A DNA stretch of 22,895 bases, from the NCBI GenBank assembly GCA_002343425.1, contig DDSO01000137.1, positions 1-22,895 on the forward strand. Reading direction: 5' to 3'. Positions 15,467 to 22,578 of this stretch are shown one piece after another. A model generated the notes under the pieces. That model made no database searches and was not told the DNA's origin. It worked only from the letters and a program-made list of their open reading frames with translations. How positions within the stretch are numbered: position 1 is the stretch's first letter; each line of letters opens with the position of its first letter. Made by a program: the position numbers and the translations under genes. This DNA comes from Brevundimonas sp. UBA2388. GTDB taxonomy: Bacteria; Pseudomonadota; Alphaproteobacteria; Caulobacterales; Caulobacteraceae.

Positions 15467-16662
15467 GCGTCGGCCAGCTTTGGGCTGGACGGCAGGTTGA
15501 TGACGGTAGCCTCGAGCCGCTCGGCGACCGTCAGATCGGCGCGGGGGCAGTCGGCGTACATCGGCAGACGGTGCATCAGCGTCCAGATCGGGCGCGACAT
15601 ATAGCCGGCGTCGTTCAGCCGCTCCAGCACGCGGTCCCGTCCTACCAGGTCCGGATCCTCGAGCACGATGGCGTTGAGCCAGAAATTGCTCCGCGTTCCC
15701 GTAGGCTCGGCCAGGAAGCGCGCGCCCTCGACCCCTTCGAAGGCGGCGGCGTAACGGGAGGCTAGATCGCGCTTGCGCGCGAGCATGTCGTCCAGACGCT
15801 CCAGCTGGGCGCAGCCCAGGGCTGCGTTTAGATTGGGCATGCGGTAGTTGTAACCGATCTCGTCATGGATGAAATTCCAGCGATGTGGCACGCGCGCCGT
15901 CGTCGTCAGGTGTTTGGCGCGCCGGCCCAACTCGGGGTCGTTGGTCAGGATCGCCCCGCCGCCGCCGGTGGTGACGACCTTGTTGCCGTTGAAGCTCAGC
16001 GCGGCGACCCGGCCGCGTCCGCCGGTATGGACGCCCTTATAGAAGGAGCCGAGGGATTCGGCCGCATCCTCCACCAGCGCAAGGTTCCACCGTAGGGCCA
16101 CGGCCTCGATGGCGTCGAGGTCGCAGGGGTGACCGAAGGCGTGCATGACGACTAAGGCGCGGATGGGCGCGCCGGTCGTCCGGTTGTAGCAGACCCCGTC
16201 GCGGATCCCGGCCACCCCGGCCAGATGAGCCTCCAGCCGCGCCGCGTCGACGCCCAGAGAGACGTCCTCGGAGTCCACGAAATGAGGCCGGGCACCGGCA
16301 TAGGACACGGCGTTGGCGGTAGCGACGAAAGTCAGATCGGGGATCAGCACCTCGTCGCCGGGCTTCACTCCGACCAGTTCCAGGCAGATGTGCAGCGCCG
16401 CCGTGCCGTTGGCCACTGCGACCGCCCGCTCGACGCCGGTGATGCGTGCCAGATCGGTCTCGATGCGGTCGACGTAGGCCCCGACGGAGGACACCCAGCC
16501 GGTGTCGATGCAGTCCTTGAGGTACTCCCTCTCCCGCCCCCGAAACTCCGGCTCGTGCAGGGGCATGACGCCGTTGGTGGGCCCCAGCACGTCGCGCACC
16601 GCCGCCAGGATGCGGTCGGCGAGGACAGAGGATTGCACGGCGGCGGCGCGGGATTGGGTCAT
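15463..16662 (-). CDS. legC: LegC-type PLP-dependent sugar 4-aminotransferase
   Basis: This 399-residue DegT/DnrJ/EryC1/StrS aminotransferase should install the 4-amino group on the 4-keto-6-deoxy sugar made by LegB. It contains VSSVGAYVDRIE near residue 60, VANGTAALHICL, LIPDLTFVATANAV, the cofactor-binding VEDAAESLGS (197-206) and FNGNKVVTTGGGG with PLP lysine Lys228. The N-terminal extension of about 30 residues before MPLHEPEF is common in LegC proteins. It starts at ATG 16662, three bases after the legB stop. WbpE is less likely, because it has different wording and because a separate WbpE-like remnant exists downstream of galE. Confidence 0.92.
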   Translation of the reverse strand: MTQSRAAAVQSSVLADRILAAVRDVLGPTNGVMPLHEPEFRGREREYLKDCIDTGWVSSVGAYVDRIETDLARITGVERAVAVANGTAALHICLELVGVKPGDEVLIPDLTFVATANAVSYAGARPHFVDSEDVSLGVDAARLEAHLAGVAGIRDGVCYNRTTGAPIRALVVMHAFGHPCDLDAIEAVALRWNLALVEDAAESLGSFYKGVHTGGRGRVAALSFNGNKVVTTGGGGAILTNDPELGRRAKHLTTTARVPHRWNFIHDEIGYNYRMPNLNAALGCAQLERLDDMLARKRDLASRYAAAFEGVEGARFLAEPTGTRSNFWLNAIVLEDPDLVGRDRVLERLNDAGYMSRPIWTLMHRLPMYADCPRADLTVAERLEATVINLPSSPKLADA

Positions 16663-16665
16663 GGC

Positions 16666-17676
16666 TCAGATGTTGTAGACGTCGGCCTTATAGCGGCCGA
16701 GATTGCGGGGGTCGCCGAACCAGGCGATGGTTTCGCTCAAGCCCCGACGCAGGCCCTCGACCCCAGGGAACTCGGGACGCCAGCCGGTCAGCTCGGTGAC
16801 CCGGTCGTTGGAACCCCACAGACGCTCGACCTCGCTGCCGACGGGCCGCATGCGTTGCTCGTCGGTGACGAACTCGACCTCGCGGCCCATCAACTCGGCG
16901 ATCAGGCGCGCTGTGTCGCCGATCGAGATCTCATAGTCGCTGGCGACGTTGACCACCTGACCCAGGGCGGCGTCGCATTCGGCCACGGCGACGAAGCCGC
17001 GCACCGTGTCGCGCACATAGTTAAAGTCGCGGGTCGGGTGGACGGCGCCGAGCTTGATGGAGGTCGCGCCGGCGGCGATCTGGGTGATGATGGTCGGGAT
17101 CACCGCGCGGGCCGACTGGCGCGGGCCATATGTGTTGAACGGGCGGATGACCGACACCGGCGTTTCGAACGAGGCATGATAGCTGAGGGCCATCTGGTCG
17201 GCACCGATCTTGGAGGCCGAGTACGGGGATTGCCCCTGGAGCGGGTGATTTTCCGTGATCGGAACAAAACGAGCCGTACCGTAGACCTCGCTGGTAGAGG
17301 TGTGCACTACGCGCTCAATACCCAGGTCGCGGGCCGCCTGGACGACGTTCAGCGTGCCCTTGACGTTTGTGTCCACATAGGTGTCGGGCGAATGGTAGCT
17401 GTACGGAATGGCGATCAGGGCGGCGAGGTGCAGGACGACGTCGCACCCGCGCATGGCGGCACGCACGCCGTGGGGATCGCGGACGTCGCCGGCGAAGACG
17501 TCTAGCGCGCCCTTCACCTCCGGCGAGACTTGGTCCAGCCAGCCCCAGCTATTGAAGCTGTTGTAGTAGACGAAGGCCCGCACGTCGCAGCCTTGGGCGA
17601 CTAGGTGCTCGACCAGGTGCGACCCGATGAAGCCGTCGGCCCCCGTGACCAGGATTTTCTTGCCTTTGATGTTCAT
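16666..17676 (-). CDS. legB: LegB-type NAD-dependent sugar-nucleotide 4,6-dehydratase
   Basis: This 336-residue extended short-chain dehydrogenase performs the first committed step of the legionaminic acid pathway, making a 4-keto-6-deoxy NDP-GlcNAc. TGADGFIG (11-18) binds NAD, and YSASK (152-156) holds the catalytic Tyr/Lys. TSTSEVYGTA (126 onward), with Ser and Glu after the Thr, is the dehydratase-type active-site strand, and RPFNTYGPRQSARAVIPT follows. YYNSFNSWGWLD near residue 38 is characteristic of LegB-like enzymes. The start at ATG 17676 lies 17 bases after the wbpD stop, with a GAG/AAGGA-rich leader. Epimerase function is unlikely because of the SE pair. Confidence 0.92.
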   Translation of the reverse strand: MNIKGKKILVTGADGFIGSHLVEHLVAQGCDVRAFVYYNSFNSWGWLDQVSPEVKGALDVFAGDVRDPHGVRAAMRGCDVVLHLAALIAIPYSYHSPDTYVDTNVKGTLNVVQAARDLGIERVVHTSTSEVYGTARFVPITENHPLQGQSPYSASKIGADQMALSYHASFETPVSVIRPFNTYGPRQSARAVIPTIITQIAAGATSIKLGAVHPTRDFNYVRDTVRGFVAVAECDAALGQVVNVASDYEISIGDTARLIAELMGREVEFVTDEQRMRPVGSEVERLWGSNDRVTELTGWRPEFPGVEGLRRGLSETIAWFGDPRNLGRYKADVYNI

Positions 17677-17693
17677 GTCGTCTCGTTGATTCC

Positions 17694-18335
17694 TTAGGCG
17701 CGCGCGGCGGCGCGTAGCAGCTCGCGCCCCGGCACATAAGCCAGGATGTCTTCAGGGCCTGGGATTCGCGTCAGGCGATCGCCCGCCAGCACGTAGCGAT
17801 CCTCCGTGACTGGACAGACCCACTCGCCCGACCCGGACAGCGGGAGCGGAATCTTGTCGCCATAGGCCGACGCCCAGCCCACTTGACGCGCGGGCGAACC
17901 GATCAGCAGCGCCCAGTCCGGACAATCCCGCGTCAGGGTGGCGCCGGCGCCCACGAAGGCGCCGCGGCCGACGGTGACGCCCGGAACAACCGTGCAGTTG
18001 GCCCCCAGCGTCGCGCCCGTCCCGACCCGCGTCTTGACGAACACTTGGCGGCGGCTGACCGCGGCGCGCGGGAAGGCGATGTGAGTGAACACCATAAAAG
18101 GCGCGCAGAAGACGAAATCCTCAAGCTCTACGTGCGACCACACCGAAACCGAGTTGCCCAGGCGACAGCCATTACCGACCACGCCCGTGCGGCCGACGTA
18201 GCAGTTCTGTCCTAGGTTGTTGTTCTCACCGATCACGGCACCGGACTCGACGTGACAGAAATGCCAGATCGCGGTGTAGTCCCCGACTGTCGCGCCCTCG
18301 TCCACAAAGGCCGTCGGATGCACCTTGATGACCAT
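17694..18335 (-). CDS. wbpD: WbpD/WlbB-type UDP-sugar 3-N-acetyltransferase
   Basis: This 213-residue left-handed beta-helix acetyltransferase opens VIKVHPTAFVDEGATVGDYT, continues with hexapeptide repeats (IGENNNLGQNCYVG, VGNGCRLGNSVSVW) and has GSPARQVGWAS near residue 150. This wording fits WbpD/WlbB, which acetylates the 3-amino group of UDP-GlcNAc(3NH2)A. I start it at ATG 18335 behind AGGAGGAGGG (18341-18350); the longer frame to 18413 would run into wbpA. A C-terminal extension of about 50 residues follows the helix (EWVCPVTEDRYVLAGD). Its partner WbpE survives only as a remnant and WbpB is not in the window, so either those steps are encoded elsewhere or this enzyme acts on another amino sugar. 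Confidence 0.86.
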   Translation of the reverse strand: MVIKVHPTAFVDEGATVGDYTAIWHFCHVESGAVIGENNNLGQNCYVGRTGVVGNGCRLGNSVSVWSHVELEDFVFCAPFMVFTHIAFPRAAVSRRQVFVKTRVGTGATLGANCTVVPGVTVGRGAFVGAGATLTRDCPDWALLIGSPARQVGWASAYGDKIPLPLSGSGEWVCPVTEDRYVLAGDRLTRIPGPEDILAYVPGRELLRAAARA

Positions 18336-18340
18336 ACTCA

Positions 18341-18350
18341 CCCTCCTCCT
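18341..18350 (-). promoter_or_regulatory. Strong ribosome binding site for wbpD
   Basis: AGGAGGAGGG on the minus strand lies five bases before ATG 18335, within the short gap after the wbpA stop. It fixes the wbpD start and rules out the 26-residue N-terminal extension. Confidence 0.75.
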
Positions 18351-18360
18351 CTTTACTCGG

Positions 18361-19701
18361 TCAGGCCTTGACAACGTTCGGTTCGCCTCCGCGGTACCTC
18401 CCGCGTGTGTCAATGATCAGGCGCGAGTGCTCCAAGATCGTGTCGTAGTCGAAGCTGGAATGGTCCGTCAGTAGCACCACCGCATCGTATGAAGCTAGGT
18501 TTTCCGGGGTCAGCTCGACCGACGACAGGTCGAGCCTGTGCTCGCGCATCTTCGGAAACACGGGCGCGTGCGGATCCGAATAGTCGACGATGGCACCGCG
18601 CTCGCGCAGGATCTCCATCACCAGCACCGACGGCGACTCTCGCGTGTCGTCGACATCCCGCTTGTAGGCGATGCCCAAGGCGAGAATGCGCCTTCCCTTC
18701 AGCGACATCTCGCGGTCGTTCAGGGCGTCGGTGATCTTGGTAACCACCCACTGCGGCATCTCGCGATTGACCTCGCCGGCCAGCTCGATGAAGTGGGTCG
18801 ATAGGCCGTATTCGCGAGCCTTCCAGGTCAGATAGAAGGGGTCGATCGGGATGCAATGGCCGCCTAAGCCCGGACCTGGATAGTAGGGCGTGAAGCCGAA
18901 GGGCTTGGTCGCGGCCGCGTCGATCACCTCGAAGACGTCGATGCCCATTCGGTCGGCAATGATCTTCATCTCGTTGACCAGCCCGATGTTCACCGCCCGG
19001 TGGATGTTCTCGAGCAGCTTGGTCAGTTCGGCGGCCCGAGTGGAGGAGACCGGAACGATCCGGTCCACGGCCGCGCCGTACAGCCGTTCGCCGACCTGGA
19101 GGCAGGCCGGCGACACGCCGCCGACCACCTTGGGAATCGCCCGGGTGGTGAAGTTCCGATTTCCCGGGTCCTCGCGCTCGGGCGAATAGACAATGAAGAA
19201 GTTTTCACCGACGACGAATCCCCGCGCGTCCACGAACGGCCGCAGCACCTCTTCCGTGGTGCCGGGCCAGGTCGTGCTTTCGAGCGAGAGCATCTGCCCG
19301 GCCCGGAGGTAAGGCGCGATCGTCTTCATCGTCTCGACGATGAACGACAGGTCAGGCTCGCGGTGCCGGCTCAAGGGAGTCGGCACGCAGATAATGACCG
19401 CATCGACCTCGGGAATGCGGGAGAAGTCGGTGGTGGCCTGGAAGCCGTTGCGCATCATGGCCGCGATCCGTTCGGCGGGGATGTGCTCGATCGGCGATTC
19501 GCCGGCGTTCAGCGTCGAGACCCGCTCCCCGTCGATGTCGAACCCCAAGACGGTGAGGCCGACCTCCTGGAAGCGCAGCGCAAGCGGGATGCCGACATAG
19601 CCGAGGCCGATAACGCCGATGCGGGACTCGCGGCGATCCAGCCGGGCGAGGAAGTCTGCGAGCGAGCTGGCGGCGGGCGGGGGAGTCTGTTGTTCGGTCA
19701 C
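18361..19701 (-). CDS. wbpA: UDP-N-acetylglucosamine 6-dehydrogenase (WbpA family)
   Basis: This 446-residue NAD-dependent enzyme oxidises C6 of UDP-GlcNAc to the uronic acid. The Rossmann motif is [12 protein letters not shown] (30-41), then [16 protein letters not shown] and [10 protein letters not shown]. The catalytic Cys283 lies in [14 protein letters not shown], with the active-site [12 protein letters not shown] upstream and [15 protein letters not shown] in the C-terminal domain. PEREDPGN and the GlcNAc-type wording favour WbpA over UDP-glucose dehydrogenase. It starts at GTG 19701, 9 bases downstream of the stop of the wbpE remnant, with only a weak leader signal. It normally begins the WbpA-B-E-D route to UDP-GlcNAc3NAcA, of which only the first and last enzymes are intact here. 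Confidence 0.92.
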   Translation of the reverse strand: MTEQQTPPPAASSLADFLARLDRRESRIGVIGLGYVGIPLALRFQEVGLTVLGFDIDGERVSTLNAGESPIEHIPAERIAAMMRNGFQATTDFSRIPEVDAVIICVPTPLSRHREPDLSFIVETMKTIAPYLRAGQMLSLESTTWPGTTEEVLRPFVDARGFVVGENFFIVYSPEREDPGNRNFTTRAIPKVVGGVSPACLQVGERLYGAAVDRIVPVSSTRAAELTKLLENIHRAVNIGLVNEMKIIADRMGIDVFEVIDAAATKPFGFTPYYPGPGLGGHCIPIDPFYLTWKAREYGLSTHFIELAGEVNREMPQWVVTKITDALNDREMSLKGRRILALGIAYKRDVDDTRESPSVLVMEILRERGAIVDYSDPHAPVFPKMREHRLDLSSVELTPENLASYDAVVLLTDHSSFDYDTILEHSRLIIDTRGRYRGGEPNVVKA

Positions 19702-19710
19702 GGCTGATGC

Positions 19711-19977
19711 TCAGGCTTTCGAAATGGTGGCGGAAACGACGGCGGAACACACTTGGGCGATCTCCGCGATGGACAGGTAGGGATACGTGGACGGGCTCAA
19801 GACCGTGCGGACCATTCGTTGGCTGACCGGCAGATAGCCGCCGCCCTAGCCATAATCGATGTAGGCTGGCCGGAGGTGCCTGGGTTCGGGATAGTAGAGT
19901 TCGACGGGACACCCGACCCGAACACGATCCAGCACGGAATCATGCCTTGGCCGGGACGTAATCATCAAACGCTCGGG
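19711..19977 (-). pseudogene. wbpE: C-terminal remnant of a WbpE-type aminotransferase with an in-frame stop
   Basis: The minus-strand frame ending at TGA 19711-19713 reads MITSRPRHDSVLDRVRVG, then CPVELYYPEPRHLRPAYIDY, Gly, stop (TAG 19846-19848), then GGGYLPVSQRMVRTVLSP, STYPYLSIAEIAQVCSAVVS and ATISKA. This matches by eye the last ~85 residues of WbpE/WlbC-like DegT aminotransferases (GVPxxxYYPxPLHLQPAY...LPVxE...VLSLPxxPxLS). There is no PLP lysine or N-terminal part. Upstream the frame closes at TGA 19978-19980 inside the galE 3' end. It is a dead stump left between galE and wbpA, in the right order for a former wbpE-wbpA-wbpD set. No frameshift is seen within the stretch, only the TAG and truncation. 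A sequencing error could explain the TAG but not the missing 75% of the gene. Confidence 0.78.
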
Positions 19978-21010
19978 TCAACTCATCGCCCGCACCACGC
20001 CGCTGGTCGCTACTTGTCCCGGGGTGGACGCGGGAACGTTGCCATGCGAGCGCCGTTTCCAGAATACGTGCGAGTTCCGCGTTGCGAGGCTCCCAAGCCA
20101 AGCTTGCCCGCAGTTTGACCGGATTCGAAATCAGGCTTGGCGGGTCGCCGGCCCGACGCGGTGCCCGCCGATGTCGAAGCGGGCTTCCCGTAATCCGGCC
20201 GATTTCGGCCACAACTTCCTTAACCGTCACCCCTCGGCCATAGCCACAGTTGAAGACGTCTCCCTTGCCCCCGGCGTCGAGATAATTGAGAGCCGCGACA
20301 TGGGCGTCGGCGAGGTCGCTAACGTGGATGTAGTCACGCTCACATGTCCCATCGCGCGTGTCATAGTCATCGCCGAAGATCTCCAGCGCCTCACGACGGC
20401 CCAAGGCGGTGTCGAGGGCAACCCGAATAAGGTGGGTCGACTCAGGCCCAGCCTGGCCAGTGCGCCCGGCAGGGTCGGCCCCAGCGACGTTGAAATAGCG
20501 CAACCGGACCGCCCGGAACCATGGATGCGCCCGTTCGATATCCTGGATCATCCATTCGGTCATCAGCTTGGAAGAGCCGTATGGACTGATTGGAGCCGTC
20601 GGGGTGGACTCATCCACCTCAGCTACGGACGGTTCACCATATACGGCGGCCGTCGAGGAAAAGATGAACCGATCAACCCCTGCTGCGACGCAGGCGCTCA
20701 GCAGAGCCAAAGACGCCGAAGTGTTGTTTGCATAGTATTTGACCGGATCCTCGACGGATTCCGAAACCACGATGCTGCCGGCGAAATGCATCACCGCGCT
20801 TATCTCATGGTCAGCCAGCACCCGAGCAACGCGCGCCCTGTCAGCGACGTCGAATTCATGCAAGAGCACGTCGGAAGGCACTGCCTCGCGACGCCCGGTG
20901 ACCAAATTGTCAACTACAACTACAGGCCGTCCCGCCTCGCGGAGCGCGAGGACGACATGGCTGCCGATGTAGCCGGCGCCGCCGGTTACCAGAACGGTGT
21001 TACTGCTCAT
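19940..21010 (-). CDS. galE: UDP-glucose/UDP-GlcNAc 4-epimerase
   Basis: This 356-residue extended short-chain dehydrogenase interconverts UDP-glucose and UDP-galactose, or their N-acetyl forms, to supply a sugar for the repeat unit. VTGGAGYIGSH (8-18) binds NAD, SSTAAVYG (118 onward) carries the catalytic Ser, and YGSSK (144-148) the Tyr/Lys. RYFNVAGADP and RDYIHVSDLADAH are GalE-typical. Homology ends near LAWQRS (about residue 326). The last ~30 residues (RVHPGTSS... to DDYVPAKA) are unlike GalE and are encoded over sequence that, in another frame, still reads as wbpE, so the natural stop seems lost. The ATG at 21010 lies 24 bases after the sugar transferase stop. Confidence 0.92.
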   Translation of the reverse strand: MSSNTVLVTGGAGYIGSHVVLALREAGRPVVVVDNLVTGRREAVPSDVLLHEFDVADRARVARVLADHEISAVMHFAGSIVVSESVEDPVKYYANNTSASLALLSACVAAGVDRFIFSSTAAVYGEPSVAEVDESTPTAPISPYGSSKLMTEWMIQDIERAHPWFRAVRLRYFNVAGADPAGRTGQAGPESTHLIRVALDTALGRREALEIFGDDYDTRDGTCERDYIHVSDLADAHVAALNYLDAGGKGDVFNCGYGRGVTVKEVVAEIGRITGSPLRHRRAPRRAGDPPSLISNPVKLRASLAWEPRNAELARILETALAWQRSRVHPGTSSDQRRGAGDELTRAFDDYVPAKA

Positions 21011-21034
21011 TGAAGCCTCTATCCCAGCGGTTCT

Positions 21035-22333
21035 TTATCGTACGCCCGCGCCGCCGACCAGCGTCCAGATCGTGCGCACGAGAATCTGCAAGTCCAGCGC
21101 GAACGAGAAATTCTTTATGTAGAAAAGATCGTATGTGAGCTTGGTCCGCGATTCCTCGAGATTGGCTGCGTATCCGGCGCGGACTTGTGCCCAGCCGGTG
21201 ATGCCAGGACGAACAAGAGAACGGTAAGCAAAAGTGGGGATTTTTCGAACATACTCTTCGGCGAGGGCTGGCTGCTCGGGTCGAGGGCCAATCACACTCA
21301 TGTCGCCTCGCAGTACATTGAGCAGTTGTGGTAGCTCGTCGATCCTGAAACGGCGCAGCACCTTGCCCACGGTCGTCACGCGGAGATCACCTGTGGACGT
21401 GGCGCGCACGCCGTCCTCCGGAGGAGCCACCTGCATCGTGCGCAGCTTGAACATCCGGAATACGGAGCCGCCGAGGCCGACCCGCGGCTGCACAAACAGG
21501 ACCGGGCGTCCCATCGTCACAAGCACCAGTACCGCCCCGATCAGCAGGAGGGGCAACGCCACCGGCAAACCAAGCACCACCAGACCAATGTCCATCAGCC
21601 GTTTTCGCGTCCGATATGACGTCAGGCCGGCCTCTGGCAGGTGTTCGAGATCGAAATGCTCAAGCGATACGATACCCTGGGTCTCCTCGACGAACTCCGC
21701 GAGCAGCCGGACAGGCTGGCCCATCAGCATCGCCTTCGACAGGGCGGTGGCCCACTCCGGGGACAGGTCGACCACGCTTGCGGTAAGCAACACATCGTAG
21801 GGGGCGAGGCTAGTCGCGGGGTCGCGGATAAGGTCGCAGGGAATCTGCACCCGCTCGACGAGCGGGTGCCAAGGCCCTAGCAGGGCGGCGCGCACCTCAT
21901 GCGCACAATGTCGTATCAGCACGACCGTCGGTCCGGCAATGGCGGAAGCGCCGCCGGCCATGAGCATCACCTGGTTTGAGTATGGCTCTCGCGCGACCAG
22001 GATCCAGAAGGCGAGCGAGCCATGGAGGATCAGCGCGCGCGAAAGCACGGCCGCGAGCTTGTGATCCAATCGGCCGCCCAGCCGGGCGGCCCAGATCATG
22101 ACTAGGGTGTTGACCCCCGCGTTGATAAGGATGTGCCTCAGGGTGTCTCCCGACAGGGCTGCGGCCATGCCAACGTCGACGAGCGCCGCCGCGTATAGGA
22201 ACGGCATCAGGCCGATGCCGACCACGACCGAGCCGGCGATGATCCCCAAGTCCGTCCTACCCCGACGTCTTCTTATCTCAGCCGCGTCGGGCGCGGATTC
22301 GCCGGACAGTCTTTGCAGCGGGTGTTCGATCAT
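21035..22333 (-). CDS. Polyprenyl-phosphate sugar-1-phosphate transferase (initiating transferase)
   Basis: This 432-residue membrane protein has about four N-terminal hydrophobic segments (roughly 28-54, 67-85, 98-112 and 120-140), a cytoplasmic linker and a fifth helix before the C-terminal bacterial sugar transferase domain. That domain shows KRLMDIGLVVLGLPVALP, VLFVQPRVGLGG, FRMFKLRTM, RRFRIDELPQLLNVLRGDMS, VIGPRPE, RPGITGWAQV and YDLFYIKN. This is the WbaP/WcaJ layout. It places the first sugar-phosphate on undecaprenyl phosphate at the inner membrane; which sugar is not readable, and galE nearby allows galactose or GalNAc. It starts at ATG 22333, in a 4-base ATGA overlap with the dehydrogenase fragment upstream. 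Confidence 0.93.
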   Translation of the reverse strand: MIEHPLQRLSGESAPDAAEIRRRRGRTDLGIIAGSVVVGIGLMPFLYAAALVDVGMAAALSGDTLRHILINAGVNTLVMIWAARLGGRLDHKLAAVLSRALILHGSLAFWILVAREPYSNQVMLMAGGASAIAGPTVVLIRHCAHEVRAALLGPWHPLVERVQIPCDLIRDPATSLAPYDVLLTASVVDLSPEWATALSKAMLMGQPVRLLAEFVEETQGIVSLEHFDLEHLPEAGLTSYRTRKRLMDIGLVVLGLPVALPLLLIGAVLVLVTMGRPVLFVQPRVGLGGSVFRMFKLRTMQVAPPEDGVRATSTGDLRVTTVGKVLRRFRIDELPQLLNVLRGDMSVIGPRPEQPALAEEYVRKIPTFAYRSLVRPGITGWAQVRAGYAANLEESRTKLTYDLFYIKNFSFALDLQILVRTIWTLVGGAGVR

Positions 22334-22578
22334 CCGTGATGGCCCCGGCTACGCAACGCCGCCCTTGCGCCGCCGCCAACGACGAAACCGGTCTCAATCA
22401 GGCTCAGGCCCTCGTTAAGGCGCTCGGCCTTGGCGGCAAAGATGTCCAACCAGAGAACCTTGTACCCGACCTCGTTAAGTCGAACCGCCAGCGGCAAGCC
22501 GACGTAGCCCAGCCCCACTATGCCAATCACGGCAACCTTGTTCTGAAGGCGAGAGATAATTTCGGCGGACGAATTCAT
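22330..22578 (-). pseudogene. N-terminal fragment of a nucleotide-sugar dehydrogenase
   Basis: This 82-codon open frame from ATG 22578 reads EIISRLQNKVAVIGIVGLGY followed by VGLPLAVRLNEVGYKVLWLD and AERLNEGLSLIE. It is clearly the NAD-binding start of a UDP-sugar/UDP-GlcNAc dehydrogenase of the WbpA/TuaD kind. Three extra residues (GIV) interrupt the glycine loop compared with VIGLGYVG. After LSLIE the reading drifts (TGFVVGGGARAALRSRGHHG). Another frame there gives PVSSLAAAQGRRCV, which could be a frame-shifted continuation. The catalytic Cys domain is absent; the sugar transferase begins in its place with an ATGA overlap. It is a truncated second dehydrogenase, distinct from wbpA. It may still be translated as a coupled leader, but it cannot be an active enzyme. 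Confidence 0.75.

Noticed and set aside
13525..17505. Long + strand frames opposite the leg genes (for example 13525-14367, 14606-15604, 16225-17505)
   Set aside because: They are antisense shadows with His/Arg/Gly/Asp-rich composition and no recognisable motifs. The minus strand carries clear enzymes throughout.
10874..17676. Pseudaminic acid pathway
   Set aside because: The dehydratase, aminotransferase and hydrolysing epimerase are of LegB, LegC and NeuC type, and PtmE is present. No PseB, PseC or PseG type protein is seen.
19753..20118. + strand frame across the galE-wbpA gap as a small gene
   Set aside because: The minus strand of the same segment reads as WbpE C-terminus and GalE tail; the + frame has no recognisable pattern.
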